NCBI GenBank assembly: GCA_022822125.1
Contig: JAJECF010000121.1
Location: forward strand, 1 to 50,735
DNA from: Alphaproteobacteria bacterium
GTDB taxonomy: Bacteria > Pseudomonadota > Alphaproteobacteria > Bin95
Reading direction: 5' to 3'
DNA: 50,735 nt
Below the pieces are notes generated by a model that made no database searches, was not told where the DNA came from, and was given only the letters and a program-made list of their open reading frames with translations. The position numbers were made by a program, and so were the translations under genes. Each line of letters starts with the position of its first letter. Positions within the stretch are counted from its first letter, which is position 1. Below are positions 31,631 through 40,745 of the stretch, in pieces.

Positions 31631-34471
31631 ATGACGACAGCCGAGAACAACCCGCTTCCGGCCGACCCCAACCTGGCCGCCCGCCGGCTGGAGGAATGGC
31701 AGGCGAAGGTCGGGCCTCTGGACCGGTCCAGCGCGCTGGGCCGCGCGGTCTGGGCGGCGCTGGGCTCCAGTCCGTTCCTTGCCGATTGCCTGCTGAGATT
31801 TCCCGATTTTTCCCGACGGCTCGCTGACGAAGGGTCTGACGGGCCGATCGAGGATATATTCGCCCGCCTCCGGACGCTCCCGGTCGATTGCGACACCGCC
31901 CGCTGGATGCGCTGCCTGCGGGAGGAACGCGCCCGGCTTGCGGCGGCGGTCGCCATTGCCGATATCGCGGGCGCATGGCCGCTGGAGCGGGTAACCGGGA
32001 CATTGAGCGGCTTCGCAACCGCTGCGCTGGACGCGACCGTTCGCCATCTTCTTGCTACCGGGCGCGAATTCGCAGGCGCGGAGCCGGACGGGTCCGGCAT
32101 CGTCGTTCTCGGCATGGGCAAACTTGGCGCCGGCGAACTCAACTATTCGAGCGACATCGACATCGTGCTGATTTACGACGATGCGATGCTGCCAGTGCGG
32201 CGACGAGACCGCATCGGCCAGACAATGGTCCGCTTCGCCCGCGACCTTGTCCGCCTGCTGCAGGAGCGCACAGCGGACGGCTATGTGCAGCGCGTCGATC
32301 TGCGGCTGCGTCCCGATCCCGCCTCCACGCCGCTGGCGGTGCCGATCCGCGCCGCGGAAGCCTATTACGAGAGCATGGGCCAGAATTGGGAACGGGCCGC
32401 CATGCTGAAGGCCCGGCCGGTGGCCGGCGACCTCGCTGCTGGACAAGCCTTCCTGGATTACATCCGCCCCTTCGTCTGGCGGCGCAGCCTGGACTTCTGG
32501 GCCATTCAGGACATCCACTCGATCAAGCGCCAGATCCACGCTCACCGCGGCCATGAGGAGCTGGCGGTCGCCAGGCATAATGTGAAGCTCGGGCGCGGCG
32601 GCATTCGCGAAATCGAGTTCTACGCCCAGACCCAGCAATTGATCTGGGGCGGTCGCGATATCAGTCTTCGCCCGCGCGCGACCTGCGAGGCGCTGGCAGC
32701 GCTGGCCGCAGCGGGCCATATCGAACGCCATGCAGCCGACAGCCTGCAGGACGCATACCGGTTCCTGCGCAGCGTCGAGCACCGCATCCAGATGATCGAC
32801 GACCGGCAAACCCATGAATTGCCCGATGCGAGCGAGCTTGCCGGCTTCGCGCGCTTTATGGGCTATGGCGGCAAAGACGATTTTGCGGAGGCGTTGCTGC
32901 GCTGTCTGGACACCGTCCGGCAACTCTACGACAGCCTGTTTTCGGATGCGGACACGCTGGCGGAGCCGGGCAACCTCGTATTCACCGGCACGGACCCCGA
33001 TCCCGGCACGGTGATGACGCTTACCGAACTCGGCTTTCGCGATCCGCAGCGCGTCTTCGAGATCGTCCGCGCCTGGCATTCGGGCTCGATACGGGCGACC
33101 CGAAGCGCAAGGGCGCGCCAAATCCTCACGGAGCTTGTGCCGAGCCTGCTCAAATCTCTTGCCGGCGCCCGCGAGCCGGACCGCGCGCTAACGGATTTCG
33201 ACCGGTTCCTGGCCCGGTTGCCGATCGGCGTCCCGGTATTCGCCATGTTCCAGACCAATCCGCAACTCATAGACCTGGTCGCGGAAGTGCTCGGCAATTC
33301 GCCCTTTCTCGCCGAGCACATGACCCGTCATCCGGGCGTGCTCGAAGGCATCCTTGCCGGCGGCGATGCGCTGGACGGCCGGGCGCGCGCCGATCTCGGC
33401 CGGGCGCTTCGCGTTTCGCAGACCTACCAGGACGCACTCGATATCGTGCGGCGCTGGGCCAACGACGCGCGCTTCGACACAGGGCTTTCCCTGCTCCGGG
33501 GCCGGCGCAGCCCGCGGCAGGCCGGCGCCGGCCTTGCCGAAATCGCCGATGCGACCGTCGAGGCGCTGCTGACAGCGACCTTAAACGAATTCGGCGAACG
33601 GCACGGCGCGTTCCCGGAAAGCGGCTTCGCCATTCTGGCCTACGGCAAATGGGGAAGCGGAGATCTAACGCTCGGCTCCGATCTCGACATGGTCGCCGTC
33701 TATGACGCGCCTGCGGACGCGACTCATTCCGACGGCCCGAAACCCTTGTGGGCTTCCACCTATTTCAACCGGCTGATGCAGCGCCTCCAGACCGCAATTA
33801 CCGCCCAGACGGGGGAAGGCCGGCTCTTCGAGATCGATCTGCGTCTCCGGCCGTCCGGCAAGGACGGGCCGCTCGCGATCCATATCGACGGATTCGGCCG
33901 CTACCAGAAAGAGGATGCCTGGACCTGGGAGCATATGGCGCTGGTCCGGTCCCGCGTCGCGGTCGGGCCGCCCGGACTGGCGGCGCGGCTGGACGCCATA
34001 CGCATGGAAGCCCTGGCGCAGCCGCATTCCGGCCTGCGCGACGCCGTCCGCGACATGCGGGCCAGAATGGCGGCGCAGCGCGAGGCTCACGAACCCTTCG
34101 ACCTCAAGCACCGCCCGGGCGGCCTGATCGACCTGGAATTCCTGGCGCAATACCTGGTGCTGAAGCATGCAGCCGCGCACCCTCCTATTGCGGAACGTTC
34201 GACAGCCGCCGTGTTCCGCGCAGCAGGCGCCGCCGGGCTGGAGAGCGGCCCCGCTTCCTGGGAAGAACTGGCCGCAACGGCGGACCGGCTCGCAGACCTG
34301 CAGGCGCTCTTCCGCCTGTCCGGCGCGGCTCCGCCGGAGCATATGCCGGCGCTGGCCCGGCTGGCCGCCGAGCTGTGCGATTGTTCGGATTTCGCAGGCG
34401 TATGCGACAGGATCGAACGGGACGGCGCCCTGACGCGCCGTTTCTTCCAGCATCATCTAGAGGAAAGGTAA
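31631..34471 (+). CDS. glnE: Bifunctional glutamine synthetase adenylyltransferase/deadenylase
   Basis: Controls glutamine synthetase by adding and removing AMP under PII control, in the cytoplasm. The two nucleotidyltransferase domains are visible: GMGKLGAGELNYSSDIDIVL near 161-180 (deadenylase half) and AYGKWGSGDLTLGSDLDMVA near 670-689 (adenylylase half), each with the paired aspartates. Length of 946 residues from ATG 31631 is in the normal range. In-frame ATGs at 31613 and 31622 and a TTG at 31595 also exist; I prefer 31631 because it leaves some space to the divergent AsmA-like start at 31581. bcp follows after 6 nt, so the two are probably cotranscribed. Confidence 0.95.
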   Translation: MTTAENNPLPADPNLAARRLEEWQAKVGPLDRSSALGRAVWAALGSSPFLADCLLRFPDFSRRLADEGSDGPIEDIFARLRTLPVDCDTARWMRCLREERARLAAAVAIADIAGAWPLERVTGTLSGFATAALDATVRHLLATGREFAGAEPDGSGIVVLGMGKLGAGELNYSSDIDIVLIYDDAMLPVRRRDRIGQTMVRFARDLVRLLQERTADGYVQRVDLRLRPDPASTPLAVPIRAAEAYYESMGQNWERAAMLKARPVAGDLAAGQAFLDYIRPFVWRRSLDFWAIQDIHSIKRQIHAHRGHEELAVARHNVKLGRGGIREIEFYAQTQQLIWGGRDISLRPRATCEALAALAAAGHIERHAADSLQDAYRFLRSVEHRIQMIDDRQTHELPDASELAGFARFMGYGGKDDFAEALLRCLDTVRQLYDSLFSDADTLAEPGNLVFTGTDPDPGTVMTLTELGFRDPQRVFEIVRAWHSGSIRATRSARARQILTELVPSLLKSLAGAREPDRALTDFDRFLARLPIGVPVFAMFQTNPQLIDLVAEVLGNSPFLAEHMTRHPGVLEGILAGGDALDGRARADLGRALRVSQTYQDALDIVRRWANDARFDTGLSLLRGRRSPRQAGAGLAEIADATVEALLTATLNEFGERHGAFPESGFAILAYGKWGSGDLTLGSDLDMVAVYDAPADATHSDGPKPLWASTYFNRLMQRLQTAITAQTGEGRLFEIDLRLRPSGKDGPLAIHIDGFGRYQKEDAWTWEHMALVRSRVAVGPPGLAARLDAIRMEALAQPHSGLRDAVRDMRARMAAQREAHEPFDLKHRPGGLIDLEFLAQYLVLKHAAAHPPIAERSTAAVFRAAGAAGLESGPASWEELAATADRLADLQALFRLSGAAPPEHMPALARLAAELCDCSDFAGVCDRIERDGALTRRFFQHHLEER

Positions 34472-34477
34472 GACGCA

Positions 34478-34942
34478 ATGAGCCTGAATATCGGCGATCC
34501 CGCCCCGGATTTCCGCATGCCCGCCGACGGCGGGAACGGCGTTGCGCTCCCGGACTTCCGGGGACGGAAGCTGGTGCTTTATTTCTATCCCCGCGACGAT
34601 ACGCCCGGCTGCACGACCGAGGCCGGGGACTTCCGGGACTTATCGGTCGATTTCGACCGCGCCGGCGCGGCGATTCTGGGCGTTTCGCCGGATACGCCTG
34701 CGAAGCACGACCGGTTCAAGGCAAAGCATGGCCTGCCCTTCCCTCTCGGCTCGGACGAGAACAACGCCGTGGCGGAAGCCTATGGCGTCTGGGTCGAGAA
34801 GCGGATGTACGGCCGCACCTATATGGGAATCGAGCGCTCGACTTTCCTGATCGACGAGGAAGGCCGGATTGCGCAGATCTGGCGCAAGGTGCGCGTCAAG
34901 GGCCACGCCCGAGTGGTTCTCGACGCGCTGGCCGGCGATTGA
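34478..34942 (+). CDS. bcp: Thioredoxin-dependent peroxiredoxin of the Bcp family, 1-Cys form
   Basis: Reduces hydrogen peroxide and organic hydroperoxides in the cytoplasm. The 154 residues show the peroxidatic motif YFYPRDDTPGCTTEAGDF with C45, and later MYGRTYMGIERSTFLID. The resolving cysteine that many Bcp proteins carry five residues later is glycine (G50), and C45 is the only cysteine in the protein, so it must work by a 1-Cys mechanism with an external thiol. It lies 6 nt after glnE, and its last 47 nt overlap the end of the converging MFS gene. Confidence 0.94.
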   Translation: MSLNIGDPAPDFRMPADGGNGVALPDFRGRKLVLYFYPRDDTPGCTTEAGDFRDLSVDFDRAGAAILGVSPDTPAKHDRFKAKHGLPFPLGSDENNAVAEAYGVWVEKRMYGRTYMGIERSTFLIDEEGRIAQIWRKVRVKGHARVVLDALAGD

Positions 34943-36146
34943 GGCCGCCGGCGAGCAACAGCAGCTTCGTTACGGCCATGACGGCGGCGCAGACCAGACC
35001 GATGTCCGGGAGACTGGCGTCGGCGTCGATGGCGCGGCCGAAGGCAGCCGGGGCGAGCGCGCTCGAGAACACCATCAGCACGAAATAGACCGAGCGGATC
35101 GCGCCCAGCTGCCCGACGCCGTAAACCTCTGCCCAGATAGCGCCCAGCAGGGTCTGCGTCAGCCCGCCCGAGACGCCGAGCAGCGCCATGAAAAGGAACG
35201 CGATCCACACCGCTTTGCCGGCGGAGAGGACGAGGCAAGTGGCGATAAGCGGCAACAGGAGCACCGGCAACAGGGCGCACGCGCCGAAGCGGTCGATGGC
35301 GGGGCCGGCGGCCAGCGACATCGCGACCTTGGCAATCGCAAAGGCGGTGAAGGCGGCGGCGACGAGTTTCATGTCCCAGCCCTGCCCGGCGGCGAGCGGA
35401 ACGATATGGAAAGCAAATCCTGTGGAGACGAAGGCGGGCGCAAGCACCGCCGGCAGGGCCAGCAGGAACCGCCTGTCGCGGAACAGCAGGCTCCAGGCGC
35501 CGATGCGCGCGGCGGCGGGCCGGGCCGGCGCCGGCATTTGCGGCAACAGCAGCATGGCCGACGGCAATATCGCGAGAACGAGCAGCGCCGAGGCCGCCCA
35601 CCAGACTTCGCGCCAGCCGAGCCACGCCGCCGCTGCAACGGCGATGGGCGGCAGCAGGGCCTCGCCCAGCGGGTGCCCGAGCATGACAACGCTGAGCGCC
35701 TTGCCGCGGTCCCGCTCAAAATGGCGCGCTGTCGCGGTGTGGGCGGTGTGGGTGACGAGCCCCTGGCCGAAGAAGCGCAATCCGCACAACGCCAGGGTCA
35801 GCAGGACCGCGCCGGCCGCGCTCGCCATGACGGCGCAGGCGGCGGCGAGGCCGACAAGCGCGAAGGCGGCGTATCGGCGGAGCGCGACGCGGTCTATAGC
35901 CCGCCCGGCAAAGGCGAAGGCGAAGCCGCTGACAAGCGTGCCGGCCATGTAGAGCGCCCCGAACTCCGCATGGCCGAGGGCGAATTCGGCCCGGATCGGC
36001 GCGCCGAAGAGCCCGATATAGAAGGTCTGCCCGAAGCTGGAGAAACAGGCCAGCAGGAGACCGAAGCCGAGAAAGGGCGCGTTCGCGGCGACGAAGCGGA
36101 AATAAGCGGGCAAGGACCTGACCGGTTGTATCGAAGGCTTCGACAA
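34896..36146 (-). CDS. MFS transporter
   Basis: A 416-residue inner-membrane protein with about twelve hydrophobic segments, starting with NAPFLGFGLLLACFSSFGQT. The loop GRAIDRVALRRYAAF between helices 2 and 3 is the MFS motif A region, repeated in the second half as GPAIDRFGACALLP. The central cytoplasmic loop is short. The 3' end overlaps bcp on the opposite strand by 47 nt, and it diverges from the SDR gene with a 50-nt gap. Substrate is not predictable from the sequence. Confidence 0.88.
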   Translation of the reverse strand: MSKPSIQPVRSLPAYFRFVAANAPFLGFGLLLACFSSFGQTFYIGLFGAPIRAEFALGHAEFGALYMAGTLVSGFAFAFAGRAIDRVALRRYAAFALVGLAAACAVMASAAGAVLLTLALCGLRFFGQGLVTHTAHTATARHFERDRGKALSVVMLGHPLGEALLPPIAVAAAAWLGWREVWWAASALLVLAILPSAMLLLPQMPAPARPAAARIGAWSLLFRDRRFLLALPAVLAPAFVSTGFAFHIVPLAAGQGWDMKLVAAAFTAFAIAKVAMSLAAGPAIDRFGACALLPVLLLPLIATCLVLSAGKAVWIAFLFMALLGVSGGLTQTLLGAIWAEVYGVGQLGAIRSVYFVLMVFSSALAPAAFGRAIDADASLPDIGLVCAAVMAVTKLLLLAGGLNRRPARREPLGRGP

Positions 36147-36196
36147 GCCATAACCGCCCCGCTGGAAAAATGTAACGAGGAAACGGGCGCATCCCC

Positions 36197-36982
36197 ATGT
36201 CGTATTCCGATTCGCTGTTCGATCTCACGGGCGAGGTCGCCGTCGTCACGGGTTCCACAAAGGGCATCGGCAAGGCCATCGCCTGCCGCTTGGCGGAAGC
36301 CGGCGCGCATGTCGTGGTCTCCTCGCGCAAGGCGGACGCGTGCGAGGCGGTAACGGCGGAAATCAACGAAAAGTGGGCGCGCAACGGGGCGGAAGCGGTC
36401 TCCTGCCCGGCTCATGTCGGCCACAAGGACCAATTGCAGAAACTGGTCGATTGCGCGGTGGACCGCTGGGGCAAGCTGACCATCGCGGTGCCCAACGCGG
36501 CCGCCAACCCCTATTACGGGCCCATTGCCGGGATCCCGGACTCGGCGTTCGACAAGATCATGGAGACGAATATCCGCTCCACCCACTGGCTGTGCATGCT
36601 CGCCCTGCCCCATATGGAAACCGCCGGCAGGGGATCGATCATCGTCATCGCCTCGATTGCAGGCCTGAAGGGCAACACCACGCTCGGCGCCTATGCGATC
36701 TCGAAAGTGGCCGAGCACCAGATCGCGCGGAATATCGCCGTGGAATACGGGCCGAAGAACATCCGCGCCAACGCCATCGCGCCGGGACTCATCAAGACCG
36801 ATTTCGCCAAGGCCTTGTGGACGGACCCGGTGCGGCTGGAGGGCGTCAACAAGGCGCTGCCGCTCCGGCGCATCGGCGACCCGGACGAGATCGGCTCGGT
36901 CGCCGTCTTCCTCGCCAGCCAGGCGGCGTCCTATGTCACCGGCCAGGTCATCAATGTCTGCGGCGGCGCCGCCGTTGTCTGA
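36197..36982 (+). CDS. Short-chain dehydrogenase/reductase
   Basis: A classical SDR of 261 residues using NAD(P). The cofactor motif TGSTKGIG is at 18-25, the NAG-type motif reads NAA at 100-102, and the catalytic triad is S153 (IASIAG), Y166 and K170 (YAISK). The C-terminal half has NIRANAIAPGLIKTDFAKAL and ends in YVTGQVINVCGGAAVV. Members with this pattern often act on 3-hydroxyacyl or secondary alcohol substrates. It is followed after 7 nt by a ketopantoate reductase-like gene and probably forms an operon with it and the two downstream MFS genes. Confidence 0.92.
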   Translation: MSYSDSLFDLTGEVAVVTGSTKGIGKAIACRLAEAGAHVVVSSRKADACEAVTAEINEKWARNGAEAVSCPAHVGHKDQLQKLVDCAVDRWGKLTIAVPNAAANPYYGPIAGIPDSAFDKIMETNIRSTHWLCMLALPHMETAGRGSIIVIASIAGLKGNTTLGAYAISKVAEHQIARNIAVEYGPKNIRANAIAPGLIKTDFAKALWTDPVRLEGVNKALPLRRIGDPDEIGSVAVFLASQAASYVTGQVINVCGGAAVV

Positions 36983-36989
36983 CGCGCCC

Positions 36990-37943
36990 ATGAAGATCGC
37001 CGTTGCCGGCCTCGGCGCCATGGGCGGCATGATCGCCGCCCTGCTCGCGCGCGGCGGGGCGGAAGTCTCCGGGCTTGCCCGCGGCGCGACGCTGGAAGCG
37101 ATCCGCTCCCGCGGCCTGGTGCTGGACTTCAAGGGCGAGCGGCATGAGGCGGCGATAGCAGCGCATGACGACCCCGCCGCGCTCGGCGTCCAGGACGCGG
37201 TGATTATCGCCGTCAAGGAACCCGCCCTTGCGGGGCTGGCGCCGTCGCTCACGCCGATGATCGGGCCGGATACCGCCATCGTCACCGCGATGAACGGCCT
37301 GTCCTGGTGGTTCTTTCACGGACAGGGGGACCGCCGGATCGCCTGCCTGGACCCGAAGGGCCGGATCGAGGCCGCGCTTCCCTCGCGTCAGGCGGTCGGC
37401 GCCGTGCTGCATCTCTGGGCGACGGTGCCGGAGCCCGGCTGTATCGACGCCGGCCCCGGCGACCGCGTCATTCTCGGCAGCCCCGGCGACATGGATTTTT
37501 CCGCGCTGGCCGCCGCCTTCGAAGCGGGCGGCTTCCAGGTGCAGCGCTCGAACGATATTCGCGCCGAAGTCTGGAGCAAGCTGCTCGGCAATCTCTCGGG
37601 CAACCCGATCAGCGCGGTTACCGGGGCGACGCTGGACCGTATTCTCTCCCCCGAAGGCACGCTGGATGTCGCCAGGGCGCTGATGGCGGAGACGACAGCC
37701 GTCGGCCGCGCCATCGGCATCGAGCCGGTCATCTCGCTCGATGCGCGGGTCGAACTCGGCCGCAGCCTCGGCGCCTTCAAGACTTCCATGCTTCAGGATT
37801 TCGAGAACGGCAAGCCGCCGGAGATCGCCGCACTGCTCGCATGCGTCAGCGAAATCGGCGCGGCCGAGGGCGTGCCGACGCCGCTGATCGACGCCATGAG
37901 ATCCATCGTGACGCTGCGCGCGGAAACCGCCGGACTCATCTGA
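36990..37943 (+). CDS. Ketopantoate reductase (PanE/ApbA)-family protein
   Basis: A 317-residue NADP-dependent 6-phosphogluconate-dehydrogenase-fold protein. The N-terminal dinucleotide loop AVAGLGAMGGMIAALLARGG (about 4-23), the central DAVIIAVKEPAL, and the catalytic-region segment EVWSKLLGNLSGNPISAVTG with the conserved lysine and asparagine are all visible. The family contains true ketopantoate reductases and many 2-oxoacid reductases of unknown substrate; association with an SDR and MFS transporters rather than pan genes argues against calling it panE. ATG 36990 lies just after the SDR stop; a longer frame is a shadow of that gene. Confidence 0.88.
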   Translation: MKIAVAGLGAMGGMIAALLARGGAEVSGLARGATLEAIRSRGLVLDFKGERHEAAIAAHDDPAALGVQDAVIIAVKEPALAGLAPSLTPMIGPDTAIVTAMNGLSWWFFHGQGDRRIACLDPKGRIEAALPSRQAVGAVLHLWATVPEPGCIDAGPGDRVILGSPGDMDFSALAAAFEAGGFQVQRSNDIRAEVWSKLLGNLSGNPISAVTGATLDRILSPEGTLDVARALMAETTAVGRAIGIEPVISLDARVELGRSLGAFKTSMLQDFENGKPPEIAALLACVSEIGAAEGVPTPLIDAMRSIVTLRAETAGLI

Positions 37944-37992
37944 TCCAGAGAGTAGCGCGGAACACCCGTTTCCACCGCTACAATCCCCGCCC

Positions 37993-39186
37993 ATGTCGCG
38001 ACCTTCACCAGCCGAGCGCCGCTGCCTGTTCTGGATGTGCGTGCTGATCGGCGTCAACCAGCTCGGCTTCGGCGCGATCGTGCCGGTGCTGCCGCTCTAT
38101 GCGCAGGAATTCGGCGTCACCGCATCGGCGGTCGGCATGGCCGTCGCCATATACGGCCTCGCACGTTTCCTCATCGCCATGCCCATCGGGCGGCTGTCCG
38201 ACGCGCTCGGACGCCGAACGGCGCTCGCGCTCGGCGGACTGCTTTCCACCGTCGGGAATCTCTGGTGCGCCTGGGCGGCGGATTTCCCGGAATTCGTGAT
38301 CGCTCGCTTCGTCGCGGGCGCAGGGGCCGGGGCCGTGATAACGACGGGCCATGTCGTGCTCGCCGACATCACCCGGCCGGAATGGCGCGGCCGCGCCATC
38401 GGCATCTATCAGGGCACGTTCATCTTCTCCGTCGGCATCGGACCGTTCCCCGGGGGATGGCTGGCGGAGAACTGGGGCCTGGAAGCGCCTTTCGTCGCCT
38501 GCGGACTCGCGAGCCTGCTGGCCGGCGCCATCGCCTGGTTCGCGGTCGGCGAGACGCGCGACATGGCAGGCAGCGGCAAAGGCGGCGGCCAGGGCCAGGA
38601 CTACTTCCGGCAATTGCGGCTTGTCGTCTCCAATCGCGCGTTCCTGCTCGTCAGCTGGGTCGGCTTCGTCAACGCCTTCTCCCGAACCGGCGGGTTGTTC
38701 ACCATCGTGCCGATCCTCGGCGCCTCCAGCCTCGGTCTCGGCACTGTCGAGATCGGGTTCGGCATCGCGCTCGGCAGCGTGCTCGGCCTGCTCGCCGCGT
38801 GGCCGGCCGGCATGGTCTCGGACCGGTTCGGCCGCAAGAACGTAATCGTGCCCGCGACCGCGATTTCCGGCGGCGCGATGCTGCTGTTCGCGCTGGCGCC
38901 CTCCTATTTCTGGTTCGCGTCGGCCTGCGCCCTCTGGAGCGTGGCAACGTCCGTCGGCGGCGCGGCGCCGGCGGCCTATGCGGCGGACAACGCGCCTCCC
39001 GGCATGAACGCCGCCGCCATGAGCAGCTACCGCATGCTGGGCGATGCCGGCTATGTCCTGGGCCCCATCTGCCTCGGCCTGGTGGTGGACGCCGGCGGAG
39101 AGCATCTGGCGCTCTACCTCGCCTCCGGCCTGCTGGTCGCAGCGGCGCTCGCCTTTGCGGGCTTCGCGCGGGAAAGCCGTTTGTGA
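37993..39186 (+). CDS. MFS transporter (DHA1-like)
   Basis: A 397-residue membrane protein of about twelve helices. It shows motif A GRLSDALGRRTALALGGLLS near 64-83, a helix-4 arginine region FVIARFVAGAGAGAVITTG, and helix-5 GPFPGGWLAENWG, features of drug/H+ antiporter-type proteins; the second half repeats motif A as GMVSDRFGRKNVIV. It is followed by a 14-helix-type MFS gene that begins with GTG inside its stop codon (GTGA), so the two transporters are coupled. Substrate unknown. Confidence 0.9.
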   Translation: MSRPSPAERRCLFWMCVLIGVNQLGFGAIVPVLPLYAQEFGVTASAVGMAVAIYGLARFLIAMPIGRLSDALGRRTALALGGLLSTVGNLWCAWAADFPEFVIARFVAGAGAGAVITTGHVVLADITRPEWRGRAIGIYQGTFIFSVGIGPFPGGWLAENWGLEAPFVACGLASLLAGAIAWFAVGETRDMAGSGKGGGQGQDYFRQLRLVVSNRAFLLVSWVGFVNAFSRTGGLFTIVPILGASSLGLGTVEIGFGIALGSVLGLLAAWPAGMVSDRFGRKNVIVPATAISGGAMLLFALAPSYFWFASACALWSVATSVGGAAPAAYAADNAPPGMNAAAMSSYRMLGDAGYVLGPICLGLVVDAGGEHLALYLASGLLVAAALAFAGFARESRL

Positions 39187-40706
39187 ACGCCGCCGCGCGG
39201 ATCAGCGGTCGGCAGTGGCTGATCGTCGTGACGGTCCAGTCCGTCACCCTCCTCTTCGGCATCACGCTTACCAGCGTCACCGTCATCCTGCCGCAGATGA
39301 AGGGCGCGCTGTCGGCGACGCAGGACCAGATTTCCTGGGTTCTCACCCTCAACCTCGTCGCCACCGCCGTCGCAACGCCGCTGACCGGCTGGCTCTCCGG
39401 CAAGCTCGGCCAGCGCAATCTGCTGCTGGCGTCCGTGCTCGGCTTCACCGGCGCGTCCGTGCTCTGCGGCTTCGCCGACTCGCTGGAAACCCTGATCGCG
39501 ATCCGTGTCGTCCAGGGTGCGTGCGGCGCACCGATCTTCCCGCTCGGACAGGCGATCCTGCTCGGCAGCTTCAACCGCGAGCAACAGCCTTTCGTGGTGA
39601 TGATGTGGGGCGTCGGAGGCGTATTCGGGCCCATCCTCGGGCCCACCTTCGGCGGCATTGTCGGCGAGTGGCTGGACTGGCGCTGGGCCTTCTTCCTCAT
39701 CCTGCCGCTGGGCCTCGCGGCCTGCATCCCGATCCTGCTGGCCATTGACCACCGGGAGCGCGGCACGGCGCGTCGTTTCGACGCCGCCGGTTTCGTCCTG
39801 ATCGCGGTCGCCATCGGCGCGACGCAGCTTTTCTTCGACCGCGGCCAGCGCAACGACTGGTTCGACTCGCTGCAAGTCACGGTCACGGCCGTTCTGGCGG
39901 TGGCGGGCTTCTACCTTTTCCTGATCCATAGCTGGCTTGCGCGCGCGCCGCTCTTCGCGCCGGCGGCCTTTGCCGACCGCAACTTCGTGCTGGGGCTTTT
40001 CTTCGCCTTCATTGCGGGCATGCTGCAATTCACGCCCATGGTGTTGTTTCCGCCGCTGCTGCAGGAGCTGCGCGGCTACCCGGAGGCGGTCGTCGGCTAT
40101 CTCATCGCGACGCGCGGCGTCGGCAACCTGCTGAGTTTCCTCATCGTGGCGCAATTCACCCGCCACGCCCCGCGCCTCTGCCTCGCCACCGGCATGGCGA
40201 TACAAGCGGGCGCGGGCGTGTGGATGGGCTCGCTCGACATCAATCTCAGGAGCGAGGACGTGTTCTGGTCCAACCTGATGCACGGCTTCGGCTTCGGCCT
40301 CTCCTACACGCCGCTGGCGATCCTGACCTTCTCCACCCTGTCGCCGGGCTATCTGACGCAGGGCAACGCCGCGTTCAGCCTGCTCAGGCTGCTCGGCAGC
40401 AGCATCTTCATCTCGCTCGCGCTGCTGCTTTTCGCGCACACGGCCGCCGAGGCGCGGGCGGCGCTGACAAGCGCGGTCACCGTGTTCGATTTCGGCCTGG
40501 GCGCGCCCTGGCTCGCGCCATTCGCGGATGCGGGCGGCAGCGCCGATATCGGCCGGCTGGACCGCGCGCTCTACCGCCAGTCCAGCATGATCGGCTATCT
40601 CAACGCCTTCCACCTGCTGACGCTCGCCCCGGCCGTCGCCGCGCCGCTCGCTTTCCTGTTCGCGCCCCGCCGCACCGATGCGATTGCCGCCGGCAACCGG
40701 TCCTGA
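39183..40706 (+). CDS. MFS transporter, DHA2/EmrB-QacA-like
   Basis: A 507-residue membrane protein; length and layout fit the 14-helix DHA2 group. It begins with GTG at 39183, overlapping the upstream MFS stop by four nt; the longer open frame to 38037 reads through that gene out of frame and is not real. Motif A is WLSGKLGQRNLLLAS, motif C-type GGVFGPILGPTFGGIVGEWL near 139-158, and the helix after it DWRWAFFLILPLG, as in EmrB. EmrB pumps act with an EmrA adaptor, but none is encoded here. Probable drug or metabolite exporter. Confidence 0.9.
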   Translation: MNAAARISGRQWLIVVTVQSVTLLFGITLTSVTVILPQMKGALSATQDQISWVLTLNLVATAVATPLTGWLSGKLGQRNLLLASVLGFTGASVLCGFADSLETLIAIRVVQGACGAPIFPLGQAILLGSFNREQQPFVVMMWGVGGVFGPILGPTFGGIVGEWLDWRWAFFLILPLGLAACIPILLAIDHRERGTARRFDAAGFVLIAVAIGATQLFFDRGQRNDWFDSLQVTVTAVLAVAGFYLFLIHSWLARAPLFAPAAFADRNFVLGLFFAFIAGMLQFTPMVLFPPLLQELRGYPEAVVGYLIATRGVGNLLSFLIVAQFTRHAPRLCLATGMAIQAGAGVWMGSLDINLRSEDVFWSNLMHGFGFGLSYTPLAILTFSTLSPGYLTQGNAAFSLLRLLGSSIFISLALLLFAHTAAEARAALTSAVTVFDFGLGAPWLAPFADAGGSADIGRLDRALYRQSSMIGYLNAFHLLTLAPAVAAPLAFLFAPRRTDAIAAGNRS

Positions 40707-40745
40707 TAGACCCCGCCATCCCTTCATTCCGGAGCCTTGAACCTC

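Noticed and set aside
31274..33121. 615-codon minus-strand frame opposite glnE
   Set aside because: Antisense to both conserved glnE motifs and without its own motifs or ribosome site.
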